From: Aporrectodea caliginosa
Taxonomy: Eukaryota > Annelida > Clitellata > Crassiclitellata > Lumbricidae
DNA: 64,000 nt
Direction of reading: 5' to 3'
Assembly: GCA_020284085.1 (NCBI GenBank)
Contig: JACEVL010000687.1
Coordinates: 27,501-91,500 of the forward strand
This document shows, one piece after another, positions 10,342-22,501 of this stretch; the first letter of the stretch is position 1; each line of letters starts with the position of its first letter. A model generated the notes under the pieces. That model did no database searches. It saw nothing but the letters and a program-made list of their open reading frames with translations, and was not told where the DNA came from. Position numbers and translations under genes: made by a program.

Positions 10342-13300
10342 ATGACCAAGAAACAAATACATGTACACAACGCTGATTTGGAGATCAGTACATGTAATTA
10401 TGGAAAAGGATGGATTGAAAGTAATACTCAGGCGAAAATAAGAAGTTTTGCCCGTGAGGTGTCCATCATAGGAGTCCGTAACTTAGCAGATAGTTCGATC
10501 CATGCTCTAAACAAGGCAATATGGGCGGCGCTGTTGTTATTTGGCTTTGGTTTAGCAATATATCAGATACAAGATCGCATACGTTTCTGTATGAGTTATC
10601 CAGTTCAAACAGTAACCGATATCGTACAAGCGCCGGAGCTCAAGTTTCCGCAAATTACAATCTGCAATGAAAATACAGTAAGAAGATCAATTGCGAAAGA
10701 ATACGGTAAGTAGGCTAACATGGTAATTGCCAGGAGTAATAAGAGGCTCGACATTCAAACTGCAGTCAAGTCTTATAAGAAATTAAAATTATTTGGTCCT
10801 AATAGCTTGGGCTATGCCATTTATGGTGTCTTTGCTGCATGCTGTTGGAAGTTATCTTTAGGTTTCTTTGTTTACGGTTTCCGTTCACTTTGATTATTAT
10901 CGACGCTAGGTGTCTTCAAGAATTTCTTTTTTTCTTTGTCATAAATTCTAAATTATATCTCAAGCTTGGCTTAAACGAAGCATACGAATACGACCAGATA
11001 GCGTACCACTCCTGCCTCTGTTCCGCTCTGTGAAGAAAGTAATGCTTGCTAGGCCTATTTCTTAAGTTTTATATCGTATTTGAAACCGTAAATTTGTATA
11101 CCGCCTCTTCGGAGGCATAATTTGAAGTTTTTATATATACACACACAATTTTATATATATATATATAGGCCTATGCATATTTATAAAATTGTATAGGCCC
11201 TTATATATATAATTTGTTTTATGAAAGCAAAGAACCCTCCTCCTTTACCCGGGCTTGAAAACAGCAGGAACCTGAACTGTCAAACTGCAATCATTTCTGT
11301 TTTGATGGCTAGCAGATTATCTAATACACGCCTTGCAGAGTAAAGCAATTGATGAGCGGTGCTAATGCTTCTTAGATCAGTTTGAGAGAGAGAGTGGTAT
11401 ATGTTCTGGAAAATAAAATAGATAGCATGTAACGCTTTTTGGAGGTAAGCCTTCTTAAAAAACGCTATGGTTATAAGTCCAGGTACAAATGTGCATACAT
11501 TATAATTTTAAATTCTTCATGTACATGATTTGACGTGTAAGGTAACATGAAAAATTATTGATTGTTTTGTTCGCACTATCGGCAGTATACTGTCTGCTGT
11601 TGAATTTTAAGGTTTGGACCAACTGTTGCAAGAAATGTTTCCACCTTTTCCAGTGGATCATTGGCCTAAACCAAATCTGACCGTGTTTAATCAGTCAAAG
11701 AAGACGTCCGAAGAATGGGCTGAGATACGTCTAAATTTATCTCAACCCTACGACAGTGCAGTTGAACATGTGCGTAGGCTATAGATATCACTGGTTATAA
11801 GAATACACCTACATTGGCCTATATTGGTATATTTCACAACCGGAGGCAAATTAGATAAATTTCCGTCTTCTCCATTGGGCGGCTTACACAAAGAATAAAA
11901 TTATAATGTATAATTTTTAAATACATTATAGGGCATAAGTTAGTTATAAAAAATTATTTATGTTATATTATTTAGATGATTAGTATGAGAAAAAATTTAT
12001 AAAGTCAAATTTTAACCCGAAATTGCATTGTCCTTTCTAATGGTGCGTCAATTCAACGTTACGTTAAGGTAACAGCTGAAGCGCTGAACTGATGTTTTAA
12101 ATATTTTAGATCATTAACTTACATATATCCATTGCTCCATATGGTTTTTATTAACTTATTAACGAACTAAATAATTAAAAAATAAATAAAACCCTCTGTC
12201 TTCAAATATTGCTTACAACTCCGTTACGAATGGGTTTCTGCCATCTGTGGAATAAATTTAAAACTCAATTTTTTTTAATTGACATCTTCGATAGCAGGGA
12301 ACATTTTTGCATTGATTTTACCAAAAAGAAATCAATATGGATGTTTGCTTCACTTGACAATTTGCGGAAATTTATCCGGTAATGTTATAGTATAAAAAAG
12401 ATTTACAACTCCGTGACGGTAATTATTGCACTTTGCGTGTATATATAATTTTTTTTCTTTCAGAAATAATATTGAAACTGACAGCCTGGCCACTATAAAC
12501 TAACTACTATTATATCTTAACTCGCCCGGTAAGCGTGGAGACCTAATTATGAATATTTTACAACTCCGTTACTACAACTTCGTTACTTTATTTTTCTATT
12601 AAAATGAATTTATTTAATGGTACATGTAGATAATTTATCGTCATAATAATTTATTTTGCTGTGTAATAATTTAATGCACACTTAATACTAGTTAATCACT
12701 AATAATATTATAAAAAGTAGCGGTATCTTGTAATGTGTAATTAGTACGTAACGGAGTTGTAAATATTTAGGAATCAAAGTTGTATGTGTTTCACATAGTA
12801 AAAAAACTAAAATGAAAAATTAGGCTAAATCTGTCAAATTTAAGCTCTGCTCAATATTAAGTATGCTTCAGGACTGCTAGTAAAATATTTGTGTAAGAAA
12901 TTTTTTTAATTTTGCATGACTTTATTTTCCCTAATTCTATTTCTGAATTTGCCTCCGGTTGTGAAATATACCCATATATTGGCTTCGTTCATTTTCTGTG
13001 TGATTTAGTTTGCTGAGTCCAGATAAAGAAATAAATCCTTGGTCAAACTCGAGTAACCTGATCAAACTTTGTTGAAATTAATAGTAAACTGAAAGTTTCT
13101 TCCCTCATTTTTATATTAATCGTGCTCATTGTTCACGAAAAGTGTCTTTAAATTGACGTCGTATTATAATGATGTCATTCTAAATTGAATGCATGAGCGT
13201 ATCATGTAGGATACTAGCTTAGTATTATACTTTCTTTCGTGTTCGGGCCATCGACGGCATTAAAGTATGAATACAAACAAGCATTCTTGCCTACTTTTGC

Positions 13301-15727
13301 CACTATGGATGCACAATTTTTAATGTCTTTAAGTCACCATAACTTAGTTTGAAATTTTTCTGGACACCGTGTAGCCTAAAGACCAGTGATGTCAAACTGG
13401 GCAAAACTTTGGTCCATTGCACAGCGAGAGTCCTGGTATCGATTAATAAACTTAATATAATCGATTGAAATATTATTTGCTGCAATGATGGGCGAGCAAG
13501 GATCGGAGGAAGGTTGACTGATTTAACTGTAACACTTTCAAATTTTAAGACAAATTTTAAACTGTACCATTTTGAACAGGCTTAATATAGTGATAGGAGA
13601 TTTTTGTTTTTTGCATATCATAAATTGTTTTGGCTCTGGGTTGAGAACTGTGAACCCTCTTTTGTCATGTGCATATCTGGTTTTTTTAATAGAAGTGAGC
13701 CAACAAGTTATATAGCCTCAAGCTGCTCCCAACTTTCTCAAAACTCCCTATGGCTAAAGTTCCTTCAATCTTTTACTTCCTTGTAATATTTCTGGAGCGC
13801 TTGATTACTCCTTTCGATTTTCCAGGGGCATTACATCGCTATGCAACATCTATTTGTTGCTTTTTCCTAGCTCCACGAGATAATATTGGTGAATAAATAT
13901 GGACTTAAAACAGACAGGCTTTAAAGCTGGTTTACGTCTTCGAATCAGACAATACTAATAACTCTGATTGTACCAATGGCACCACCGCGCTTCCGGTGGT
14001 TAGTGGTTACCACATTGATCAGAATCTTGACTAACGCGACCGTATTTACGTTTAACACGGATAATTCTCTAATAATATTATTGTTCCGGTACCTTCTACC
14101 TGACTTTTATGGTCAATAAAGGAAACAAGAAACGACGAATAATGGCGCACATTACATTTACTCCAGCGTTATTATAGCATTTTTTAAAGTGAGAAATAGC
14201 CTACTACACATTGTAGGCCTACGTAGTTTACACTTAACCCAGAGAGAAATTAATTTCGGAAAAACAATTTGAACATTTCAGTGCACTTGGGCCGGAAAGG
14301 AATGCGATGAATCATGGTTTGATCCAATTCCTACAAATCTCGGCCACTGTTTTGCTTTCAATACAGGTTAGGTGTGATTTTCTTAAATTAAATCTTGAAG
14401 TAGGCCTATTGAAGAAATACGCCTTAAAATCACTAACCAGTAGGGGCCTAGGCCGAACGCAATAATGTTCATTCGTATCAGTTTTAACAATCAGTCCATA
14501 TTTACTATTTGTTTTGTTCTCAACAGAAGAGTATAATTTGTTTTCTCACGAAATACACCCTTGTTGTAATTAGTTTGATGTTGGCTTATCCTATGTGTTT
14601 GTCGTAGCGTGAATAAACAGTATCAAGATACCCAGGTCAACTACATTCTCCTTCGGATATCGATTAAACATGCTAGGAATACTAAGATATTGGCAGAAAA
14701 TAATTAATTTTTGCATACGAATAGGTCCCTATTTGTATGCACAAAATAATGCTTTTCTGTAACTATTTTAGTAGTAGAACAACTTGTTCCTATATTATCA
14801 ACTGATATCACGCTGTATATCTAGTTGATGTATGTTTTGAAGCTCGGGTTAATCTCAGTACGAGACGTCCTGGAACAAAATACGGTGTACAGATGTTTCT
14901 GTTTGTTGACCAAAAGGAATATCTTATACCAAACTCACCAGCTGCTGGATTCAGAGTAAGACCTTGGAAGGAAATCCACTTTTTCACTATTATACTTTGA
15001 AAATTAAATGTTAATTATAAACGACATTTATCACTCAATTGCCCGTTTAGCAGTGCTTTTTCAGACTAAACACTTCGGAACTGCGTTTAGGTACCTTTTT
15101 AGCTATTAAAAACTTATTTAGTTAATTTAAATTGTTAAATAAAAATTATTTAATTACTTGAATTAAATTTAAGTTTCTCAGTCTGTATTGATATTAACAT
15201 TATATAAAATAAAAATTTTAGCATGAAATATGCCCCTCTGGTCCGCCGTCCATCGATTCATCGTATAGGCCTACCTCAAATTTTAGTTGACGTCGTTAAA
15301 ATAAATCTGAATTTGTTCAGTCCCGAAACATTTTTTTCTAGAAAAAACACTGCCGCTTAGTGCAATACCTATAATTATTGCTTTTCACTCGTCGTGTCTT
15401 TTTAATGTACGGTACTAATTGATTGGCTATTGGTTGTTGTTTGAAATCTGGAGAAAATTTATTTCTTATTAAAGGTTCTGATACATGATCCTCAAGAAAT
15501 TCCATTGATGAAAGAATCAGCCTTCAGGACCTCACCTGGATTTGGGACGGCTGTTGCAGTGTCTCATGAAAAAGTGTGTAATCAATTAGCTTTTTTTGTT
15601 AGGACCACAGTTTTCATCAGTTTTCATGCTGTCAGAGGACGTCTCCCCTTAGGCTAAGGACATTAGGACTACTGTTTCTGCAAAGGCCAATTTCTTTACA
15701 TGAATTCTTCGATGTTTAGTGGGTTCC

Positions 15728-15758
<31 letters not shown>

Positions 15759-18700
15759 ATATATATATTATAGTCGTATTATAAGCCGATGTTCATGGAC
15801 CTATATCCACTAGAAATACCTATATGGCCGAATTGCCCTCCAGGCTCGGCTAAAGAGCACAGCTACCTGAGACATAGCCTTTCATCTCCTCATGCCATAC
15901 TTCTAGAATATCGATTTGACCATTTAAATTTAAACCTTTCCATATTCGTAATTTGATATTCATATTCATCGTTTGCATTTATTTGCCATTAGTTTGTATG
16001 TTGGCGTGTAACGGTTTTCCTTAGTCATTGCCTACTTACTTGCTATAATAGGCTTTATGTAGAGTGAATAATTATAGAATCAATCAATCAATCAATCAAA
16101 AATGTTTATTGGCACCAAAGAAAGTTGCAACATAACAGAGTAACAGTCATCTCACAAAATAAACATCAAATAGATTAAATCATACTAGATTAAACTAGAC
16201 AACTTTCAATGGGTACCAAAAGGAGGAGCCCAAAAGGGACCATAGTCCCGCTAGGAAGGGCCACCTATGTAACTTGGATTAGTTTGAGACAGCAGTAAGA
16301 AATAACTGTTGTGATTGTCGTATCATGGAATAGCACCTCAGATGCAATAAGTTTGCAAAGTCCAAAGTTGTCAAACATACTTAATTATGCAATAGTCTAA
16401 TGCACGCGATATACCCCGCCCTATAATTGTGTGAACCGTATCAGTGTAAGTAAATATTACGTAATTTTAGCGTGCCCAGTTAGTTACTATAGCAAAGCAT
16501 GCTTGTTTTTTTTACCGAATTTGGAGTATCAAGTACTGTCGGGACTCAACCAAGAATAGGACTCTATTTGAACCATTTCAGATATTGGACTCCTGTAGAT
16601 CAACGCCTCTGTGAATAATACAATTAGTTGAAACTGGCAATATATTCGCTTTTGACTACATGGGGCCCATTCTGTTTTGTTTTTGAAGTGAGCGATTTCT
16701 TGTATACTTCTAGTTGAACGAAGTTCCTCCGCCTTATGGCAAATGTTTGGATACTCCAGGATATTCCCTATCGGCGTGCTTTGCAAAATGCGAGGCTTCG
16801 TATATCATCGGAAAATGTCAATGCAAATTATGGCATATGACAGGTAATAAACTCAAAATGTCCACTTTAAAAGTGAATCCGGTATCATTTTCTTTGATAA
16901 CGAAAATAAGCTGCTTTTTCTCGGTTACTAACTATGGCCTTTTGAAAGCTTAAAATTAAATCTTTAATATACTTGATCACTATCAAATAATAATTGGATA
17001 ATAGGCTATATTGAAATATCACGCTGCGCTTGTGTCGATTTTGTATTTGAATTTAGATTTACAATTGCACACCTACATAGGGCCTACCTACATATCTGCC
17101 TAAACAAATATCTGTGTAGGCCCTACATGCATAGGTAGGCCTAAAGTCATCGACACATGCATATATGAACACATGCATGCATAGTTACATACATACATAC
17201 GTACGTACATACATACATACATGCACATACATACCTACACACATAGCCCTATATATGTACGTACATACATACTTGCATGCATACATGCATACAAAGATAC
17301 ATACAAACATATATGCATGCATAGTGCATACATGCACGCATACATAGTGCACATACACATAGCCTACATGCATGCATACATATATACGAGGTATATATAT
17401 AATTATATATATATATATATATCCGAAGAGCGCACTCTTCTTTGCTTCAAATCACCTCAACATTCTCAATTTCTCATAAGCTTGTAAAATCTGGGATCTA
17501 AGTATATTATCTGCATTTCACTTGATTCAGATTCGCAGCTATGTGCATCTTTACGTGAATGGAGATTTCTGCAATCTAAAAAAATTGACTACGCTGTATG
17601 TTACATGCACTTCAAATTGTGTTTGAATTAGGGCTGCGCGTTAATCGCCGTTAACGCCCGCGATTAACGCGTTAAAAACTTTTGCGATTAATTATTTTAA
17701 AGCAAAAATAACGCGCTAAAAATCTCTTGACAAAAAGTCTCAAATAAAAAAGTCTAATAACAAATTGAAGTTCTTCTAATCAATATTTCTCAAATAATCC
17801 GTTATAGTCCAATTCTGTTGAGTCACTCAGCATTACTCTCTCTCTCTCTCTCCTGCATGCACACATTCGGTCCTCCGGTGCATGTTTCTTTTCATTCGTT
17901 TGTTGACAACAAAACACGCGTCGATTTAAAAAAATAAGGTTGATTTTTGTCGAACCTTGTGGAGTCAAAGAAAATACTCAAAACAGTTATGGATGAACAA
18001 TAATATTTAAAACTGATAAAGTAGTGGTCGATACTGCAACCGAGGATTTCTATACCACCGGAGTAATTCGTCGTTGTCTTACCACATGCCTTCTTAGTTC
18101 TTACATGTGGCTCGGAAAATCGAAGGACGGTGAATTTTCATCTGATGATGATGATGATGATGATAAACCGTTGATTTCTCGGGCAAAAACCAAATGAAGA
18201 TGCACTTCTTCGCTACAACGATGCGCTGGAGAATGACGTAGATTCTTGTCCACTGCAGTGGTGGAAGAAGCATGCTATAGCCAACAAAGTCCTATCTTCT
18301 GTAGCAGTTGGAAATATCTAGCTTCTGCGGCCACAAGTGTTCCTTCCGAACGTGTTCTCTGTCTATACGGGACTATTTTCACTAAAAAGCGAGCATCCCA
18401 GACTGCTACAGTTAAAGATTGAGCCACTTGTTTTAGAATTTTGATTGAATTATTTGAATTATAGTCCCTTAAAAATAAACATAAAAAGTCAATAAATGTG
18501 CAATTAATCGCGTTAATTTTTGCGTTAATTTTTTTTAATCGTGCGATTAATCGGGATTAAAAAAATTAATCGAAATGCAGCCCTAGTTTGAATGCGTTTA
18601 CGATCTTGCATATTTACTTTATTTAGAAGTGTGTTTTTGGTTGCTTGACAGAGGAAGCCCCAATTTGCGATTACCTGCAGATGTATACTTGTGCTACAAG

Positions 18701-19121
18701 AGTTCTTACTGAATATGTGAGCGATGAGGAAGGCTTGAGAAAGTGTCAATGTTCTTCACAATGCCATTCAAAAAACTACAACTACATCATCTCACAAGGA
18801 TATGTCTCCGAATTCTTCGCCGATTTTACCGACAAGCTCCTCGGAAATCGAAGCACGTATAAAGACTTTGCGAAAGGAGAATACGTAATGCTGGAGATTT
18901 TCTTTTCCACCATGGAGTATAAGGAGATCACTGTAGTTCCAGCTTACTCATTCATGGCCCTGTTGAGTGACATCGGTGGAGCCCTTGGCCTTCTACTTGG
19001 AGCTACGCTGCTGACTGTCTTTGAAATGCTGGAATTCGGAATACGTCTGCTGATTAGCGGTATTCGCCCATGGAAACCGACCGCTCCTGCTAATGTCATA
19101 ATTCCAGTTGAGGCCTTCTGA
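10342..19121 (+). CDS. DEG/ENaC-family cation channel, paralogue A (7 exons, 472 aa)
   Basis: Exons by splice sites and homology to B-D: 10342-10705, 11612-11769, 14282-14366, 14843-14955, 15475-15573, 16714-16843, 18652-19121; phases 1,0,1,0,0,1. They join into one open frame of 473 codons with stop. Exon 1 carries TM1 (about residues 59-76) and the post-TM1 signature F-P-Q-I-T-I-C-N. The last exon carries TM2 with S-D-I-G-G and G-L-L-L-G-A-T. All 14 extracellular cysteines that form seven disulfides in ASIC1 are present, including the C-T-W-A-G-K-E-C pair in exon 3. Oddities: the His-Gly gating motif before TM1 reads Ile43-Gly44, and the selectivity filter reads Gly-Ala-Thr (433-435) instead of Gly-x-Ser. 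The product is expected to be a trimeric plasma-membrane Na+ or cation channel; its ligand (H+, peptide or mechanical) cannot be read. Intron 2 holds a TIR element, intron 5 a LINE tail, intron 6 a hAT relic. Confidence 0.9.
11140..11215. repeat. AT-rich dinucleotide tract in intron 1 of channel A
   Basis: The stretch is made of (TA)n runs interrupted by two TAGGCC motifs. No function is apparent. Confidence 0.7.
11826..12972. mobile_element. 1.15-kb TIR element with repeated TTACAACTCCGTTAC motif
   Basis: A 27-bp terminal inverted repeat is perfect: the left end begins GGTATATTTCACAACCGGAG (11826) and the right end is its complement (12946-12972). Flanking octamers cctatatt and catatatt match at 7 of 8 positions, consistent with an 8-bp target duplication. 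TTACAACTCCGTTAC-like 15-mers occur at about 12213, 12402, 12558 and 12573, and inverted at 12747. No transposase frame is visible. B and C lack the element at the equivalent intron-2 position. Superfamily unknown; hAT is possible from the target size. Confidence 0.82.
15728..15770. repeat. (TA)n microsatellite in intron 5 of channel A
   Basis: About 20 alternating TA units with one interruption. No other feature is seen here. Confidence 0.85.
16085..16270 (-). mobile_element. LINE 3'-UTR fragment with (TCAA)n tail, intron 5 of channel A
   Basis: The block 'aaaaggagga..aaagggacca.agtcccgct' followed by 'gggccacctatgta' matches the 3' UTR of the near-complete LINE at 36350-36410, in the same minus orientation. 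It ends in a TCAA tetranucleotide run at low coordinates. Only the tail was copied, as is typical of 5'-truncated insertion. The tail unit differs from the TAACA tail of the larger element, so it is a related but distinct subfamily. Confidence 0.75.
17165..17425. repeat. CATA/CATG tetranucleotide and (TA)n microsatellite, intron 6 of channel A
   Basis: Irregular CATA, CATG and CGTA tetranucleotides run to about 17390, followed by a (TA)n tract near 17395-17425. Open frames of alternating His-Thr and Tyr residues here are repeat artefacts. Related CATA-rich stretches occur in intron 6 of B (about 43600-43740), C (52860-52950) and D (62110-62225), so a microsatellite seed predates the duplications. 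Confidence 0.9.
17629..18585 (+). mobile_element. Degraded hAT-superfamily transposon, 8-bp TSD GTTTGAAT
   Basis: The ends TAGGGCTGC and GCAGCCCTA are inverted repeats rich in 'attaatcg' motifs, flanked by perfect 8-bp duplications GTTTGAAT at 17621-17628 and 18586-18593. Channel C intron 6 has the unoccupied site (about 53092, tgtttgaatgcg). Near 18240-18420 frames on both sides of a break resemble the hAT dimerisation domain: P-L-Q-W-W-K-K-H, then A-T-S-V-P-S-E-R-V, then F-T-K-K-R-A-S. A frameshift and missing N-terminal catalytic parts show it is inactive. It lies just upstream of the last exon of channel A. Confidence 0.9.
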
Positions 19122-20430
19122 TACGCGTCGGGGAACATCATTAGTGATCTTAGGTACAAAACTTAGCGGTGACCACGATTCACTTTCCCACCTCAGCGCC
19201 AAGCCGTATCTTCTGACTTTTGTTGACTCTCACTCACTTTCTAACCTGCTCCCGAAATTGACAAGATAACTTGGTACTTCGGACTTGGTTTGAAAGAGCA
19301 CAGGGTAATTTGTGCTTGAAACTTCGACATAGATTTTATTATGAGCTGATAAATTTCGGAGAGATATAATTATAGGCCTATACGTTTACATGACACTGAG
19401 GTGTTTGGTTGTTCCTTTTAGCTACATTCAAAACATAGTAAAATATGAATATTCATCAATAGATAGGCCTATATTCAAATGCTTTTTCAACCACTTCAAT
19501 TCTCCCATTCAATTAATGGACACAATTCCTGAGGTTCGTGAGTATTTCTGTTCGTATTCGAATCTCAAGATGCGTGCTACCGAATACGTTTTATGAACGA
19601 TACAAACTTTAGTATGCTTACTTATTCAATCGCTAGCGTGTTTAAATAACCTAAATACTGTTAAGGCTTCGATTTTCTGTTGTGATTTGTTTTCTCTTAA
19701 AACGGTTTCTGGTCGAAAATGCCAACGCCACTAAGTATCTTTAAATAAAAATCTATGGTGAAATATGCAATTTTTAGTTGATATTAGGCCTATAAAATAA
19801 TAAACGTTGCACCCGTATGTTACTCAAGTATAAAAGGCAGTAATTAGGGACATTGATTGTTCTTAGACAAAATACAATCAGTGCCAATCAAGAAATTTAT
19901 TAGGATAATTACATGCAGGCATCAACGTAGGCTATTGGTCGTATTTCGTATTACGTATTTCACAATAAATGACCCAGTAAATGGTTGTTCATGTTTTAAA
20001 AACTTCTCTGTTTTAGCCTTCCTTAGCCTTCGGTAGTCCTATCGCCGATAGACCGTATGATCGATAGGACCTATATATTATGACCGATAAGACCAATGAC
20101 CGGAAGGCCCTATGACCCATATGACCTATGACCGATAGTCCTTTGACCAATAGGCCCTATGACTAATCGTCCTATGACCAAACGTCCGTATACCTTCTGA
20201 CTGCCATTCGATACATTTTAACACACACAAAACAATTGCTTAATAAGGATAGACATGTAAATGACATTGAGAAATAACATAAGGTTATCGTTTTGAACAC
20301 CTGAAAGTTGATGCACATAATCATCTGCAATCACTGCATTGATACAACACTAACTATAAGAAAAACAAATCTATGGAAGTTTTTTAAACGATGTCATAAA
20401 AATAATTAAATAAAAATTGCGTTTTGATCC
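19122..20430. other. Downstream flank of channel A, no gene
   Basis: About 19557-19740 matches the conserved block after the upstream partial channel (70-245). The ~430 bp between the stop and this block are specific to A. No open frame worth calling. The minisatellite at 20033-20200 is listed separately. Confidence 0.5.
20033..20200. repeat. ~15-16 bp minisatellite, consensus near CCTATGACCGATAGG
   Basis: Roughly ten imperfect units of the form (g)tcctatgaccgata run through the interval, with variants 'gaccaataggcccta' and 'gactaatcgtcctat'. Individual units differ at 2-5 positions, suggesting an old array. Confidence 0.75.
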
Positions 20431-20434
20431 AGGT

Positions 20435-20877
20435 GAGTGGCAAAACGCCCCAGTGGGGGCTTTTGCCTCAGGTCAACATTTTCTATAGAAGGTTTTTTGC
20501 CCCGCTTAGTGCTATCCTGTGAGATTGCACATTATAATAAAAAATGTGATCTGTTAAAACCCCATTTATTGTGCACACTAATTAGAAATATGGTATAGGC
20601 CTACTATAAACCATATATTTGTATTATTGGATATGTCTAGCATTTTGGCACCAATAATGATACAGAATATTATTGGCGACAGATTCTTACAAGGAAAAAC
20701 GAAAAAATAATTTAAAAAAAGTAAACAAACTGTCAAAAGGCAAATGACTGATGATTATCACAATATGGTAGCCTACAACTAAGAAACCTCAGAACAGGTC
20801 AAACAGTTCATTACATGGCACAGAGGGGACAGGGCCGGGAGGGAACGTTTTGCCCCGAGGGGCGTTTTACCCCACTC
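20435..20877. mobile_element. ~440-bp MITE-like element with GAGTGG...AAAACGCCCC inverted ends
   Basis: The left end reads GAGTGGCAAAACGCCCC and the right end is the complement of GAGTGGGGTAAAACGCCCC. Each end also carries an inner 'cggggcaaaacg'-like motif in opposite orientation. No coding capacity is seen. The target duplication is not clear, so exact ends are approximate. Confidence 0.6.
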
Positions 20878-21059
20878 TACACTATTGCCTAGGCTGGCCA
20901 GTGGCCACCTATGGCACGCGCGCTCAAAGTGGCACGCGTAGGCTAGAAATGTTTTGGGCACTTGAAATAATTCAGGACGTCCTCAGAAATGGAAATACGC
21001 AATAACTCTAGGAATTCACTTTGAGTCATGACTTGCACCGTTGACTTGCACACTGGTCA

Positions 21060-21285
21060 TGACCTGTGCCCACGCTCACATAGCCTAACCGTATTTTCTC
21101 TAGATTTGGGCCCCTTACTCGGCGCGGATTCCTGGCTAGATGTTGTACAGTTAGACTTCTGTTTTCTAGTTGACTATATTTTCGTATCCTAATTTTCGTT
21201 TCTTTACCGCAATTATTTTTGACTTTTCTTGCAACGCACCGAGCATTGGCCTTGAAAAACACACTTACTTACTTACTTACTTGAC
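21060..21285 (+). mobile_element. LINE/SINE 3'-end fragment with (TTAC)n tail
   Basis: A non-coding stretch ends 'accgagcattggccttgaaaaacac' followed by TTAC repeats (about 21265-21283), the arrangement of retroelement 3' ends elsewhere here (compare 60150-60170). Family not assigned. Confidence 0.45.
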
Positions 21286-22501
21286 TATGCGCAACATAAT
21301 CTCTGTGCGGGACGTCACATTATAATAATATACGTCGATGTTAACTTTGAAACGGTGAGACGCAAGGCGAGCAGAGAACCAGCTTTTCAACGGAAATCGA
21401 GAAGACGCGGTGAGGCTGCTGGAGAAATTATGGCAAAGTAATGTGTTTAAATGTCGTGAAGATCGCTCTTCCTAGGGAAATATTTCGGATTTACATAGAT
21501 GCTATTTCATTCATTGCTTTTATCCTCCAAAATAAAAATCCACACCAACTTCCTTTTCTGTATAGCCTCGTGCGATACGCTGACTCATACGTCCATGGCG
21601 TCGTATGTTTTCGTTTCAATCTTATTTCATTTTAAAATAAATTTGTTGTTTAAAACAAAAGTTACTTTTTTGGAGGATTTTATTTTAACACCTTTCTAAA
21701 TGCATCTTTGAAAAGATGTCTTAATTTTTTGTTTCGCTTTGTCAAGTTAAGCTTATAATTATGAGAAAAACAATTAAATATTCTGTGCAATATTTCTGGA
21801 GGCACGCCAAGGAGAGTTTGTTTAAACGATTTAGCGGCACATTTGGCATGCACGATTAAAAGGTTCGCCACCTCTGGCCTAGGCCTACTAAGCGCAAAAC
21901 AGCAGTAATGTTTGTCCAATTATTGAGTGTTGTAAACACAGTAAACACGAATTTGATAAATCACTTGCACAGAAACTAGAAATAAACCTGGTTGTTTGCA
22001 TGTAAACTATTTAATTAAGAATGTCTTTATTAATGGCTCAAGCTGTCCGAAATGCCGTAAGAAATAGAAATCATCAGAAACATAAAAGATCAAATTTAAT
22101 GAGGAAATTATTTATTATTGCAGTTCTGACAGCTGTTGAACCATTGGTTAAAGCATTATGAAAAATAAATATTTTGCATGCAAACAAATAAGTCTAGTTT
22201 CTGTGCAAATGTATTCGTCAAATTTGTGTTTGCTGTAAGTTTGAAACACTTTATAGTTGGCCAAACATTCCTGTTAGATAAAATGTTTAAATATGACAAA
22301 ATTAATGAGTGTGTCGCAAAACTATTGAATTCTGGAAGAGATATACAATGGCAAGGAATGTTCTCTGGAATCAGTGTCAAAGAGATAGGTTGAGAGTATT
22401 GGTTTTATTCTTTCTATCATTTGTGTTTTAATATGTCATGTTTGTGCAGGGTATACATTACTCCAACTCCAGGATTGATTGGTGATCAGAGAATCTCTTT
22501 G

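Noticed and set aside
17165..17487. His/Thr/Tyr-rich open frames on both strands
   Set aside because: Products of CATA-type tetranucleotide repeats. No conserved counterpart in the other channel introns beyond the repeat itself.
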